Below, in pieces: positions 44,149-53,545 of a stretch of 64,000 nt of DNA. A program made the translations under genes and the position numbers. This stretch comes from Anderseniella sp963787895 (GTDB taxonomy: Bacteria; Pseudomonadota; Alphaproteobacteria; Rhizobiales; Aestuariivirgaceae), in the NCBI GenBank assembly GCA_963787895.1, contig CAWBEX010000008.1, positions 124,001 through 188,000 of the forward strand, given 5' to 3'. Under the pieces are notes generated by a model. The model was not told the DNA's origin and did not search any database. It worked only from the letters and a program-made list of their open reading frames with translations. Within the stretch, counting starts at the first letter, position 1. Each line of letters begins with the position of its first letter.

Positions 44149-44742
44149 ATGGTGGTCCTGAACAAAATTTACACAAAGACTGGCGACGACGGCACCACAG
44201 CATTGTCCACTGGCGCACGCTTGCCCAAGTTCCATGCCCGCATTGCCAGTTATGGCACCGTTGACGAGGCCAACTCCATAATTGGCATCGCGCGCCTGCA
44301 CACCGCCTCAGTTGAGCTTCAGGAACTCGATGCGATGCTTGCACGCATTCAGAACGATATGTTCGATCTCGGAGCGGACCTGTGCACGCCAGAAACCGGC
44401 GAGAAGCTGGGCTGGGAACCGTTGCGCATCAAACAAGGTCAGATCGACCGCCTCGAAACGGAAATTGACAAACTCAACGCTGATCTCAGTCCGCTGCGTT
44501 CATTCGTGCTTCCAGGAGGCCACCCTGCCGCTGCCTATCTGCACCAGGCGCGCACTGTATGCCGCCGTGCCGAGCGGCATGTAGTGGAACTGGCCTCAAT
44601 ACCGGGCGAGCAGGTTTCCCTGGAGGCATCAACCTACCTCAATCGGCTTTCGGACTTCCTGTTTGTAGCCAGCAGATGGACCAATGCCCTTCACGGCGGC
44701 GATGTGCTGTGGCAACCAGGTGCCAATCAGGCTCAAACATGA
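44149..44742 (+). CDS. Cob(I)alamin adenosyltransferase, PduO type
   Basis: This 197-residue enzyme makes adenosylcobalamin from cob(I)alamin and ATP. N-terminal KIYTKTGDDGTTALSTG binds ATP. YGTVDEANS, CRRAERHVV and NRLSDFLFVASRW are the conserved trimer-interface and active-site segments. Adenosylcobalamin is the cofactor required by the class II ribonucleotide reductase encoded at 61 kb. It lies 18 bases before the rhomboid gene. Confidence 0.93.
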   Translation: MVVLNKIYTKTGDDGTTALSTGARLPKFHARIASYGTVDEANSIIGIARLHTASVELQELDAMLARIQNDMFDLGADLCTPETGEKLGWEPLRIKQGQIDRLETEIDKLNADLSPLRSFVLPGGHPAAAYLHQARTVCRRAERHVVELASIPGEQVSLEASTYLNRLSDFLFVASRWTNALHGGDVLWQPGANQAQT

Positions 44743-44759
44743 GGAAGAAATCCTAATCC

Positions 44760-45449
44760 ATGTTTGTGCCGCTACACGACAATACAACACTTCGCATGAT
44801 CCGCTTCCAGTTCATGACTGGAGCATTGATCCTGATGAATGTCGCCGTGTTTGTCTGGATGCAATACGGCAATATCGGCATGAGCCCGCTTGCCTTTGCA
44901 ACTTCGCTTGGTCTGGTCCCGGACGAAATCGGCAATGCCAGCTTCAGCAACATCTCGCTTGCCGACATTCCCGAACCGCTGACCCTTATCACCTACACCT
45001 TTATTCATGGAGGCTGGCTCCACCTGCTTTCCAACATGGCTTTCCTGTGGGTGTTCGCAGACAACATTGAAGATGCATTCGGCCATTTTGGCTTCCTGCT
45101 GCTGTATTTTGTCTGTGGAATAGTGGCCGCCGCCGCACATGTTCTGACCAACCCGGACTCCACGGCACCGCTGGTCGGCGCATCTGGTGCGGTGTCGGGC
45201 ATTCTCGGAGCCTATCTGGTGCTGTTCCCCAAGGCCCGTATCTGGGTGCTGCTGTTCATGAAGATACCGTTGCGCATATCAGCCGCCTGGGCCCTCGTCG
45301 GGTGGATTGGATTTCAGTTCCTGTCACTGTATTTCGACCAGTCAGCTGGAGAGGTTCTGGTCGCCTGGTGGGCTCACATAGGCGGATTTGGGGCTGGCTT
45401 CCTGATAACACTGCTGTTCCGAAACGTTCTGGCCAGACGGCTGGCCTGA
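44760..45449 (+). CDS. Rhomboid family intramembrane serine protease
   Basis: This 229-residue polytopic protein has the rhomboid pattern: FIHGGWLHLLSNMAFLWVF with conserved His and Asn, GASGAVSGILGAYLV with the catalytic Ser, and AWWAHIGGFGAGFLI with the catalytic His. Six transmembrane helices can be traced. It cleaves membrane-spanning substrates within the bilayer; the substrate is unknown. Confidence 0.93.
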   Translation: MFVPLHDNTTLRMIRFQFMTGALILMNVAVFVWMQYGNIGMSPLAFATSLGLVPDEIGNASFSNISLADIPEPLTLITYTFIHGGWLHLLSNMAFLWVFADNIEDAFGHFGFLLLYFVCGIVAAAAHVLTNPDSTAPLVGASGAVSGILGAYLVLFPKARIWVLLFMKIPLRISAAWALVGWIGFQFLSLYFDQSAGEVLVAWWAHIGGFGAGFLITLLFRNVLARRLA

Positions 45450-45651
45450 ACGGAACCGAAAACCTGCAATAGTCAAAAGTTGTGACCAGAAGTCGCAATT
45501 GGTCCAAAATTGACGAATATCGGATTGACGCGAGCCTCGCATGCCAAATAGGGTCCGCCCCACGCCGCAATAAATTGTCTCTGACAGCAAAGTACCGCCG
45601 GCGCCGATCCGTGTAAAAGCTGTCAAAACTGTAACAGAGAGATTTGCCTCA

Positions 45652-46401
45652 ATGAAAGTTCTCGTCGCTGTAAAGCGCGTGGTTGACTACAATGTCAAAA
45701 TTCGCGTCAAGGCCGATGGTTCCGGTGTCGAACTGGCCAACGTCAAGATGTCCATGAACCCGTTCGACGAAATTGCCGTCGAAGAAGCCCTCAGGCTGAA
45801 GGAGGCAGGCACGGCAACAGAAGTAATCGCTGTGTCCGTCGGCCCGCAACAGGCTCAGGAAACCATCCGCACAGCTCTTGCCATGGGTGCCGACCGCGGC
45901 ATCCTGATCAAACACGATGACTATGTTGAGCCGCTCGCCGTCGCCAAACTGCTCAAGGCAGTTATCGATGACGAAAAACCGGGGCTGGTCATTCTCGGCA
46001 AACAGGCCATTGATGATGACTGCAATCAGACCGGTCAGATGCTGTCTGCCATTCTTGGCTGGTCGCAGGCTACCTTTGCGTCGAAAATCGAAATCAGCGG
46101 CGACAGCGCAAATGTTACCCGGGAGATCGACGGAGGCTTGCAGACCATCAAGGTCAAGATGCCGATGATTGTCACCACTGACTTGCGGCTCAACCAACCG
46201 CGCTATGCCTCGCTACCAAACATCATGAAAGCCAAGAAGAAGCCGCTTGATGAAAAGGTTGCAGCAGATATGGGCGTTGATCTGACACCGAAGCTCAAGG
46301 TCGTGACCACAACCGAGCCCCCGGCCCGCCAGGGCGGCAGAAAAGTCGCATCGGTTGCCGAGCTTGTCGACAAGCTGAAGAACGAAGCAGGAGTTATCTA
46401 A
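45652..46401 (+). CDS. etfB: Electron transfer flavoprotein beta subunit
   Basis: This 249-residue subunit begins MKVLVAVKRVVDYNVKIRV and contains the ETF-beta signature around VDLTPKLKVVTTTEPPARQGG. It also has SMNPFDEIAVEEALRLKE and the AMP-binding region. With EtfA it passes electrons from acyl-CoA dehydrogenases to ETF-ubiquinone oxidoreductase. It is spaced three bases from etfA. The 200-base gap before it must hold the promoter; no box is certain. Confidence 0.96.
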   Translation: MKVLVAVKRVVDYNVKIRVKADGSGVELANVKMSMNPFDEIAVEEALRLKEAGTATEVIAVSVGPQQAQETIRTALAMGADRGILIKHDDYVEPLAVAKLLKAVIDDEKPGLVILGKQAIDDDCNQTGQMLSAILGWSQATFASKIEISGDSANVTREIDGGLQTIKVKMPMIVTTDLRLNQPRYASLPNIMKAKKKPLDEKVAADMGVDLTPKLKVVTTTEPPARQGGRKVASVAELVDKLKNEAGVI

Positions 46402-46404
46402 GTC

Positions 46405-47346
46405 ATGGCCATTCTCCTTATAGCAGAACACGACAATGCCGGCCTCAAGGACGCGACCCACAAGGCCTTGACTGCAGCCACACAAATGGGCGGCGACGTG
46501 CATGTACTGGTTGCCGGCCACAAGGCGGACGGCGCAGCCAAGGAAGCAGCCGGTCTTGCCGGCGTTAAAAAGGTGCTGCACTGCGACTCACCAGTTTTCG
46601 AGCGGCCACTGGCTGAACCAATGGCTGCCCTGATCGTCGACCTGATGGCAAACCACGACACAATGGTCGCGCCGGCCACCACGTCAGGCAAGAACGTTTC
46701 CCCACGCGTGGCAGCGCTACTGGATGAAATGCAGGTATCAGGGATCATTGCGGTGAAGTCGGCCGACACTTTCGAACGCCCGATCTATGCCGGCAATGCC
46801 GTCCAGACTGTGCAGGCCATTGGCAAGAAGAAGATCATTACGGTTCTGACCGCTTCTTTCGAGACTGCCGGCACCGGCGGCTCTGCATCCATTGAAAAGG
46901 TCGCGGCACCGGCGGATCCTGGCCTGACGTCTTATGTCAGCGAAAACCTGTCCAAGTCCGACCGGCCCGAACTGACGTCCGCAAGCATAATCATTTCTGG
47001 CGGCCGCGGCATGCAGAACGGTGAAAACTTCGCCATGCTGGAAAAGGTTGCGGACAAGTTGAACGCTGCTGTCGGTGCATCTCGTGCTGCAGTAGACGCC
47101 GGTTATGTGCCGAACGACTACCAGGTTGGCCAGACAGGCAAGGTCGTGGCACCGGATCTGTACATAGCGGTTGGCATTTCTGGCGCTATTCAGCATCTTG
47201 CAGGCATGAAGGACTCAAAAGTCATTGTTGCAATCAACAAGGACGAAGAGGCGCCGATCTTCCAGGTTGCCGACTACGGCCTGGTAGCCGATCTGTTCGA
47301 AGCAGTTCCGGCACTCGAAGCCGAACTTGCCAAGGCCGGTTATTGA
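46405..47346 (+). CDS. etfA: Electron transfer flavoprotein alpha subunit
   Basis: This 313-residue FAD-binding subunit has the C-terminal FAD domain: ISGGRGMQNGENFAMLEKVADKL, then SRAAVDAGYVPNDYQVGQTGK, then YIAVGISGAIQHLAGMKDS and INKDEEAPIFQVADYGLV. It functions with EtfB. A clear intrinsic terminator follows at 47383-47415, closing the etfBA unit. Confidence 0.97.
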   Translation: MAILLIAEHDNAGLKDATHKALTAATQMGGDVHVLVAGHKADGAAKEAAGLAGVKKVLHCDSPVFERPLAEPMAALIVDLMANHDTMVAPATTSGKNVSPRVAALLDEMQVSGIIAVKSADTFERPIYAGNAVQTVQAIGKKKIITVLTASFETAGTGGSASIEKVAAPADPGLTSYVSENLSKSDRPELTSASIIISGGRGMQNGENFAMLEKVADKLNAAVGASRAAVDAGYVPNDYQVGQTGKVVAPDLYIAVGISGAIQHLAGMKDSKVIVAINKDEEAPIFQVADYGLVADLFEAVPALEAELAKAGY

Positions 47347-47382
47347 CCCGTTCCGGCGGTTAGGCGGTCGCCAACCTGCTTC

Positions 47383-47415
47383 AACCCGTTCTGTTTAACA
47401 CAGGACGGGTTTTTT
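47383..47415 (+). terminator. Intrinsic terminator after etfA
   Basis: A 12-bp stem AACCCGTTCTGT/ACAGGACGGGTT (47383-47394 and 47400-47411, one G.T pair) with a five-base loop is followed by TTTTTT. It lies 37 bases after the etfA stop. Confidence 0.92.
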
Positions 47416-47498
47416 GCTGCACTGCAAAATCGGTCTTGCCGCCTAGTGCTGGTCGCGATAGTCTCGCGCGCTCACATAGGAACAGAGACGAAATCAAC

Positions 47499-48374
47499 AT
47501 GGCAATCAAGAAGATCGGCGTCATAGGTGCAGGACAAATGGGTGCTGGCATCGCCCATGTATGCGCACTGGCTGGATATGAAGTAGGCCTATACGACATA
47601 TCGATGGACAACATCGAGAAGGGGCTTGCCACGATCAATGGTAACATGGCGCGCCAGGTAAAATCGGAAAAGATCTCCGAAAGTGACCGAAAGAAAGCGC
47701 TTGAGCTGATCAAACCCTACGGCAAGCTGGAGAATTTCTCCAATGTCGATCTGGTCATCGAGTCTGCAGTGGAAGACGAAGACGTCAAGCGCAAGATCTT
47801 CAATGACCTGTGCCCGCACCTGAAGAAGGACGCGTTGATCGGCTCCAACACGTCTTCCATTTCCATAACACGGCTGGCTGCCGGCACAGACCGGCCCGAG
47901 CGGTTCATGGGCATTCATTTCATGAACCCTGTTCCGGTAATGGAACTCGTGGAGTTGATTCGCGGCATCGCTACCGGTGATGAAGTTTTCCAGGAAGTGC
48001 GCACGTTTGTCGGCACACTCGACAAATCGGTGGCAGTGGCTGAGGACTTTCCGGCCTTCATCGTGAATCGCGTGCTCCTGCCCATGATCAATGAAGCCGT
48101 CTACACCCTGTACGAAGGCGTCGGCTCGGTTGAGGCCATCGACAAGGCTATGAAACTGGGGGCAAACCACCCCATGGGCCCGCTTGAACTGGCCGATTTC
48201 ATTGGCCTCGACACATGTCTGTCGATCATGCAAGTGCTGTTCGACGGACTGGCCGACAGCAAGTACCGGCCATGTCCCTTGCTAGTGAAGTATGTTGAGG
48301 CTGGCTGGCTCGGCCGCAAGACACAGCGCGGCTTCTATGACTATCGCGGAGACAAACCCGTCCCAACCCGATGA
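47499..48374 (+). CDS. 3-hydroxybutyryl-CoA dehydrogenase
   Basis: This 291-residue enzyme is read from ATG 47499. The NAD-binding N-terminus is KKIGVIGAGQMGAGIAHV, the catalytic region is GIHFMNPVPVMELVELIRG, and the C-terminal domain has DFPAFIVNRVLLPMINEA and ANHPMGPLELADFIGLD. It oxidises 3-hydroxyacyl-CoA, or acts in the reverse direction in PHB-linked pathways. Its place just after etfBA fits acyl-CoA metabolism. The intrinsic terminator between them suggests a separate promoter. Confidence 0.95.
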   Translation: MAIKKIGVIGAGQMGAGIAHVCALAGYEVGLYDISMDNIEKGLATINGNMARQVKSEKISESDRKKALELIKPYGKLENFSNVDLVIESAVEDEDVKRKIFNDLCPHLKKDALIGSNTSSISITRLAAGTDRPERFMGIHFMNPVPVMELVELIRGIATGDEVFQEVRTFVGTLDKSVAVAEDFPAFIVNRVLLPMINEAVYTLYEGVGSVEAIDKAMKLGANHPMGPLELADFIGLDTCLSIMQVLFDGLADSKYRPCPLLVKYVEAGWLGRKTQRGFYDYRGDKPVPTR

Positions 48375-48441
48375 CGAATTGCCCTTCCGTCCGAATTGTG
48401 ATCAACTGGACTTAAGGGGACCTAGTACGGGGGTGCTAAAA

Positions 48442-49080
48442 ATGTCTGATGAACAAACATCTGGCCGCAGTGTAGCGGGCCTGGTTTCAATTCTGGGCTG
48501 GATCGCGGTCTTGGGCGGCACTGCGCTTGTGATATATGGCATCTATGCACTCATGCAGAGTGATTTTGGGCTTGCTGCCGGTGGGCCGCTAATGGCGGGT
48601 GGAGCGGTGACCATTGCGCTTGGGCTGCTGTCAATCATCAATGCCACAATGGCCAGGGCAATGGTGGACACTGCCAACAACACCGCCAAGCTTCTTGAAT
48701 CAGGCGGGGTGAAGACTGCCAGGGCGAATCTGCCTGACACAAGCGATGCCGACTTGCCAGATCTGCCCGGCATCAAAAAGGAAACCTACGGCGACAATCC
48801 GGACATCGACGTTCGAGAAGTAGAGCGCATGTCCACCGACATTCCTGGCGATGCCAGGGACGATGATATCCCGCATTTCGAACCCGTAGCGCCCGCCCCG
48901 CCGCCAATCGTTCCCGATACCTCTGATCCCAGGGGCTGGCCATTAGCCATTGATGAATTCGATCTGGACGGACACCTTGCTATGACGCTGGAGGATGGCT
49001 CCATCGGAATCGAGACACCTCACGGCTGGCGTCGCCTGCGCAGTGTGGACGAAGCGCGCGCCTGGCTGTCACAGCAATGA
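48442..49080 (+). CDS. Unrecognised two-helix membrane protein
   Basis: This 212-residue protein is read from ATG 48442, with GGGGGT about 8 bases upstream; the longer open frame upstream overlaps the dehydrogenase and is unlikely. Two adjacent transmembrane helices (LVSILGWIAVLGGTALVIYG and GGPLMAGGAVTIALGLLSII) are followed by an acidic Asp/Pro-rich cytoplasmic region. A C-terminal segment, FDLDGHLAMTLEDGSIGIET then GWRRLRSVDEARAWL, looks like a small folded module. No family is recognised. Confidence 0.7.
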   Translation: MSDEQTSGRSVAGLVSILGWIAVLGGTALVIYGIYALMQSDFGLAAGGPLMAGGAVTIALGLLSIINATMARAMVDTANNTAKLLESGGVKTARANLPDTSDADLPDLPGIKKETYGDNPDIDVREVERMSTDIPGDARDDDIPHFEPVAPAPPPIVPDTSDPRGWPLAIDEFDLDGHLAMTLEDGSIGIETPHGWRRLRSVDEARAWLSQQ

Positions 49081-49114
49081 GGCGATGAACTGGCCAGTCT
49101 GACGTCAGCAAAAA

Positions 49115-49780
49115 TCACTGAGCTTCCGCGATTGCTGCCTTTACCAGATTGATTGCATCATCCCCAGCCCAGTCTGCAGGACCAACCAGCCTTCCGATCT
49201 CAAGGCCCTGTCGGTCGATCAGTATTGTCACCGGCAAACCGAAAGCCCCCAACCTATTCATTGCCTTGGATGTTTGATCCACATACAGCTTGAGATTGTC
49301 AGCTCCGATTTCCTTCAAGAATGCAGAAGAGACTTCCGCCCCCTTTAAGTCTACACTCAGGGCAATCACTTCAAAGTCATCGGACCCAAGCTCATCTTGC
49401 AGTTTCGCCAGATGCGGCATTTCCTTGCGGCAAGGCGCACACCATGTTGCCCACAAATTGACCAGCGCCACACGGCCTTTCCAGCCGCCAAGGTTGAGTG
49501 TATTGCCTTCGCCATCCTTGAATTCGCCGGCATCAGCCAATGTCCGTTGCGGTTTGAATACAAAAGCTGCCATACCACCTGTTGATAACGACTTGTCCAG
49601 TCGCATCGCACCCTTCCCGTCCGGGGCTTCGGCCACAGTCTGTCCGGATTCCAAAGCTTGCTGGTTGGCATTTTGTCCCATAATCGCGTAAACCCCGGCA
49701 AGCACCACCGCACAGACCGCCACAACGATGGCGAATCTCGGCAAGGAAGAATGTTGCTTGGCAGGCTTTTTGCTGGTCAT
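49115..49780 (-). CDS. TlpA family thiol:disulfide reductase
   Basis: This 221-residue protein has an N-terminal membrane anchor (FAIVVAVCAVVLAGVYAIMG) and a periplasmic thioredoxin domain with active site LWATWCAPCRKEMPHL. A conserved cis-Pro region GAFGLPVTILIDRQG follows. TlpA reduces periplasmic disulfides, for example in cytochrome oxidase assembly. GGAG lies upstream of ATG 49780. It is divergent from argH. Confidence 0.93.
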   Translation of the reverse strand: MTSKKPAKQHSSLPRFAIVVAVCAVVLAGVYAIMGQNANQQALESGQTVAEAPDGKGAMRLDKSLSTGGMAAFVFKPQRTLADAGEFKDGEGNTLNLGGWKGRVALVNLWATWCAPCRKEMPHLAKLQDELGSDDFEVIALSVDLKGAEVSSAFLKEIGADNLKLYVDQTSKAMNRLGAFGLPVTILIDRQGLEIGRLVGPADWAGDDAINLVKAAIAEAQ

Positions 49781-49835
49781 GGTAACTCCAGATATTTTGA
49801 CAGATCAGACTTTACAGGTTTCAGGCAGGTCACGA

Positions 49836-51227
49836 ATGAAAAACAAGATGTGGGGCGGACGGTTCGAAGCAAGCCCCGATCAGATCATGGAACAAATCAA
49901 CGCCTCTATCAGTTTTGACCAGCGGCTGTTTGCCCAGGACATTGCCGGTTCAATAGCACATGCTTCAATGTTGGGCGAATGCGGCATCATTTCCAAATCA
50001 GATGTCCGTGAAATCACCAGTGGTCTCAAGAAGATCGGCAAGGATATTGAGGCTGGGCAGTTCAAGTTTTCAACGGCGCTTGAAGACATTCACATGAACA
50101 TTGAAGCCGCGCTGCGTGAACGTATTGGCGATGCTGCAGCACGCTTGCACACAGCCAGGTCTCGCAATGATCAGGTGGCGACAGACTTCAAGCTGTATGT
50201 GCGTGACTGCCTGGACATGTTCGATGCCAGGCTGACTGCATTGCAGAAAGCGCTGGCGACACAAGCATTGAACCACGCCGCAACCATCATGCCGGGCTTC
50301 ACCCACCTGCAGACCGCACAGCCAGTAACTTTCGGACACCATCTGCTGGCCTATGTCGAAATGCTGGCGCGCGACCGGTCGCGCTTTGCCGACGCGCGCG
50401 AGCGTCTCAACGAATGTCCGCTTGGCGCTGCCGCACTGGCTGGCACGTCATTCCCGATCAACCGGAACATGACCGCCGCCGCACTGGGTTTCAGAGGTCC
50501 CACCCGCAATTCGCTGGACAGTGTGGCTGATCGCGATTTTGTGCTTGAAACTCTCGCCGCTGCATCAATCTGCGCCATGCATCTGTCGCGTCTGGCAGAA
50601 GAGCTGGTGATCTGGTCGACGCCGCAGTTTGGCTTTATCGCGCTGTCAGACCGGTTTACCACTGGCTCCTCCATCATGCCGCAAAAGAAAAATCCTGATG
50701 CCGCTGAACTGATCCGAGCCAAGCCAGGCCGCATCCTGGGCGCTTTCACCGGTCTTTTGCTGGTGATGAAGGGGCTGCCACTTGCTTACTCAAAAGACAT
50801 GCAGGAAGACAAAGAACCGGCATTCGATGCCATCGATGCCCTGTCGCTGGCAATCAGCGCAATGACGGGCATGGTGAAGGACATGAAGCCAGACGAGACA
50901 GCCATGGCTGCCGCTGCGGGGGCAGGCTACTCCACCGCAACCGACCTCGCAGACTGGTTGGTAAGAAACCTTGCCATGCCGTTCCGTGACGCCCACCATG
51001 TAACCGGAACACTTGTTGCAATGGCCGAAAACAGAAAAATCGGCCTGGAACAACTGAACCTCGAAGACATGCAAAGCGTTGAACCTCGCATAACGGATGC
51101 ACTCTACAAGGTACTGACGCCGCAGGCTTCCGCCAGTTCACGCAAGAGCTTCGGTGGCACTGCACCGGCGAATGTAAAACGTGAAGCAAAACGCTGGCTG
51201 AACAAATTGCAACGTTCTGGCAGTTGA
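49836..51227 (+). CDS. argH: Argininosuccinate lyase
   Basis: This 463-residue enzyme is read from ATG 49836 (MKNKMWGGRFEASPD), which gives the family length; the frame is open further upstream into the tlpA start. GSSIMPQKKNPDAAELIR is the fumarase/aspartase superfamily signature with the catalytic Ser. HTARSRNDQVATDFKLYVRD and GFTHLQTAQPVTFGHHLLAY are canonical. It splits argininosuccinate to arginine and fumarate. Confidence 0.97.
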   Translation: MKNKMWGGRFEASPDQIMEQINASISFDQRLFAQDIAGSIAHASMLGECGIISKSDVREITSGLKKIGKDIEAGQFKFSTALEDIHMNIEAALRERIGDAAARLHTARSRNDQVATDFKLYVRDCLDMFDARLTALQKALATQALNHAATIMPGFTHLQTAQPVTFGHHLLAYVEMLARDRSRFADARERLNECPLGAAALAGTSFPINRNMTAAALGFRGPTRNSLDSVADRDFVLETLAAASICAMHLSRLAEELVIWSTPQFGFIALSDRFTTGSSIMPQKKNPDAAELIRAKPGRILGAFTGLLLVMKGLPLAYSKDMQEDKEPAFDAIDALSLAISAMTGMVKDMKPDETAMAAAAGAGYSTATDLADWLVRNLAMPFRDAHHVTGTLVAMAENRKIGLEQLNLEDMQSVEPRITDALYKVLTPQASASSRKSFGGTAPANVKREAKRWLNKLQRSGS

Positions 51228-51233
51228 CCAAAC

Positions 51234-51878
51234 ATGATGGGAATGGGCATGCGCTGGCTGATCTTCTATCTGCTAATTGTTGCAGTCATCTGGTTGTTTA
51301 TCCGCAACACGGGAATGCGCCGTGGTCTTCTGGCAACGGTTAGTGTTGTTTTCGCAGTCTTCATGCTGCTGTTCACCCTGACCGAGAAGGAAGGCGATAC
51401 CGGATCGCAGACAGCCGAACAGTTTGACCAGGCACGCCAACGCGAAGCCAGCCAGTACACTTCGGCCAAACCATCCGATGTAGCGCTCGGCAAAACCTCA
51501 CTCACCAATGCAACACGCACGCTCAATGACAGCAGCGGACGCCAGACCACCCAGCCGGACCTGTTTCGCTGGACTTTGAAAACCACCTTGTCGAACCGGC
51601 TGGATAGCGCCAGCATTGACACCGTGATGCTGCAGGTCAGGCTTTTCTCATGTCCGGATTTCTTCGATACACCGCAACAAGACGTGACGCCCACACTGCT
51701 TGCCGGCAATTGCACCCGTATTGGCACCCGTTCCCTGGGGCTCAATGCACTCGATCTGAAGCCCGGCGCCTCGCTTGACGCAGAACAACCGATCACCTTC
51801 CCGAACCAGCCCGAACCCCGCAATCCGCGTTACTGGATCGATGTTCAAACTGTAACCGCCACTGCAGGCACGCAATAG
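51234..51878 (+). CDS. Unrecognised membrane-anchored protein
   Basis: This 214-residue protein starts at ATG 51234 or one of the ATGs shortly after. Two N-terminal transmembrane segments (LIFYLLIVAVIWLFI and LLATVSVVFAVFMLLFTL) are followed by a soluble domain of about 150 residues. Beta-like stretches such as TVMLQVRLFSCPDFF are present and two cysteines could pair. No motif is recognised. It follows argH by 6 bases and precedes a small lipoprotein gene. Confidence 0.7.
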   Translation: MMGMGMRWLIFYLLIVAVIWLFIRNTGMRRGLLATVSVVFAVFMLLFTLTEKEGDTGSQTAEQFDQARQREASQYTSAKPSDVALGKTSLTNATRTLNDSSGRQTTQPDLFRWTLKTTLSNRLDSASIDTVMLQVRLFSCPDFFDTPQQDVTPTLLAGNCTRIGTRSLGLNALDLKPGASLDAEQPITFPNQPEPRNPRYWIDVQTVTATAGTQ

Positions 51879-51964
51879 CTCGCAGCAATTGTCGCTTTGC
51901 CAGTGCGCGCGGTTTGGGTTACAACGTCCTTCACAGAAAAAGAGCGGTCGATTGGAAACAACCC

Positions 51965-52111
51965 ATGACCTTTCGCAAGGTTTCAATACTACTCATGCTA
52001 GCGCTGGCTCTGACGGCATGCGGCAAAAGGGGTGCGCTTGAGCAACCCCCCGGCGTGGCTGCGCCCGACCCTGATGAACCTGCAGCAATTGACCCGCTGA
52101 TCAAACCGTAA
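51965..52111 (+). CDS. lptM: Small lipoprotein, LptM (YifL)-like
   Basis: This 48-residue protein has a lipoprotein signal peptide ending in the lipobox LTAC (LMLALALTACGKRGALEQPP), followed by a short Pro/Asp-rich tail. The C-G-[KQ]-[RK]-G-x-L sequence and the position immediately before lysA are typical of LptM, which helps assembly of the LptDE lipopolysaccharide translocon. ATG 51965 is the only start giving a proper signal peptide. Confidence 0.88.
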   Translation: MTFRKVSILLMLALALTACGKRGALEQPPGVAAPDPDEPAAIDPLIKP

Positions 52112-52175
52112 TCCGGTTCACCCACCCTGGATTTTTGAACGCGACCTCGCTTGCCGCAACCTTACTGGCCCTCCC

Positions 52176-53444
52176 ATGCATCATTTTTCTTACAAAGACG
52201 GCGTTCTGCATGCCGAAGATGTCAGCCTTCCAGAGTTGGCCCAGGACGTCGAAACCCCATTCTACTGCTATTCAACCGCCACCCTGACCCGGCACTTCAA
52301 TGTTTTGAAGCAAGCATTCAAGGACGTGGACCTGTTGATCTGTTATGCCATGAAGGCCAATTCAAACCAGGCCGTCATCAAGACACTCGCCGACCTTGGC
52401 GCAGGCATGGACGTTGTATCGGAAGGTGAGTTGCGCCGGGCACTGGCTGCTGGGGTCCCGGCCCGCAAGATTGTTTTTTCCGGTGTTGGCAAAACTGCAG
52501 CAGAAATGTCCTATGCGCTCCGTGAGGGCATCGCCTGCTTTAACGTGGAAAGCGAGCCGGAGCTGGAACTGCTGTCTTCGGTGGCTCAGCGGCTGGGTGA
52601 AACAGCCACCATATCCATTCGCGTCAATCCTGATGTCGACGCCGGCACCCATGCCAAGATCACCACCGGAAAGTACGATAACAAGTTTGGCATTCCGATG
52701 AGCCGGGCACGACAGGTCTACAAGCGCGCAGCAGAACTGCCAGCCCTTCGAGTATCCGGTGTTGACTGCCATATCGGCTCGCAGATAACAACGCTTGAAC
52801 CCTACAAGAAGGCCTATGCATTGATGGCCACACTGGTACAGGACCTGCGTAGTGACGGTCATACCATCACCCACATAGATTTTGGCGGTGGCCTTGGCGT
52901 GCCATATCGCGGCAGCAATGACGTCCCGCCTCATCCGGACGAGTATGCCCGGGTTGTGAAGGACACATTGGGCGGGCTTGGATGCAGGTTTGTTATGGAG
53001 CCGGGCCGGATGATAGCCGGCAATGCAGGCATCCTGGTTTCCCGGGTAATTTATGTAAAGCACGGTGAAGGCAAAACCTTCATCATTGTGGACGCCGCCA
53101 TGAACGACCTTGTCCGGCCAACGCTGTATGACGCCTGGCACGATATTCTGCCAGTGAAACAGCCAGACGCCAAGACACCAACGCAAATTGCCGACATTGT
53201 CGGGCCAGTGTGCGAGTCCGGCGACTACATGGCACAAAACCGTGAAATGCCTGCGGTTGAACCGGGCGACCTGATTGCAATCATGACGGCCGGAGCCTAT
53301 GGCGCTGTGCAGGCCGGAACTTACAATTCCCGTGCACTGGTTCCCGAAGTGCTGGTCAACGAGGCGCGCTATGCCATTGTCAGACCGCGTCAGACATACG
53401 ACCAGCTTATCGGCATGGACAGACTGGCAAACTGGCAACAGTAG
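52176..53444 (+). CDS. lysA: Diaminopimelate decarboxylase
   Basis: This 422-residue fold-type III PLP enzyme makes lysine from meso-DAP. The PLP lysine is in CYAMKANSNQAV, the glycine-rich phosphate site is HIDFGGGLGVPY, and the substrate loop with the catalytic Cys is GPVCESGDYMAQNREMP. It follows lptM, the usual order. dapF and asd of the same pathway are also in the window. Confidence 0.97.
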   Translation: MHHFSYKDGVLHAEDVSLPELAQDVETPFYCYSTATLTRHFNVLKQAFKDVDLLICYAMKANSNQAVIKTLADLGAGMDVVSEGELRRALAAGVPARKIVFSGVGKTAAEMSYALREGIACFNVESEPELELLSSVAQRLGETATISIRVNPDVDAGTHAKITTGKYDNKFGIPMSRARQVYKRAAELPALRVSGVDCHIGSQITTLEPYKKAYALMATLVQDLRSDGHTITHIDFGGGLGVPYRGSNDVPPHPDEYARVVKDTLGGLGCRFVMEPGRMIAGNAGILVSRVIYVKHGEGKTFIIVDAAMNDLVRPTLYDAWHDILPVKQPDAKTPTQIADIVGPVCESGDYMAQNREMPAVEPGDLIAIMTAGAYGAVQAGTYNSRALVPEVLVNEARYAIVRPRQTYDQLIGMDRLANWQQ

Positions 53445-53545
53445 GCAGGCGGAAAGATCCTGCCACCATCGCATCGCGTATTGTTGAACAGGAACAAGCG
53501 TGATGTGCTCTTGTTTTTGTCAAACTGTGCTAGGATGATCGTGCA

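Noticed and set aside
52362..53474. 370-codon minus-strand open frame
   Set aside because: It is antisense to lysA, which has complete catalytic motifs on the plus strand.
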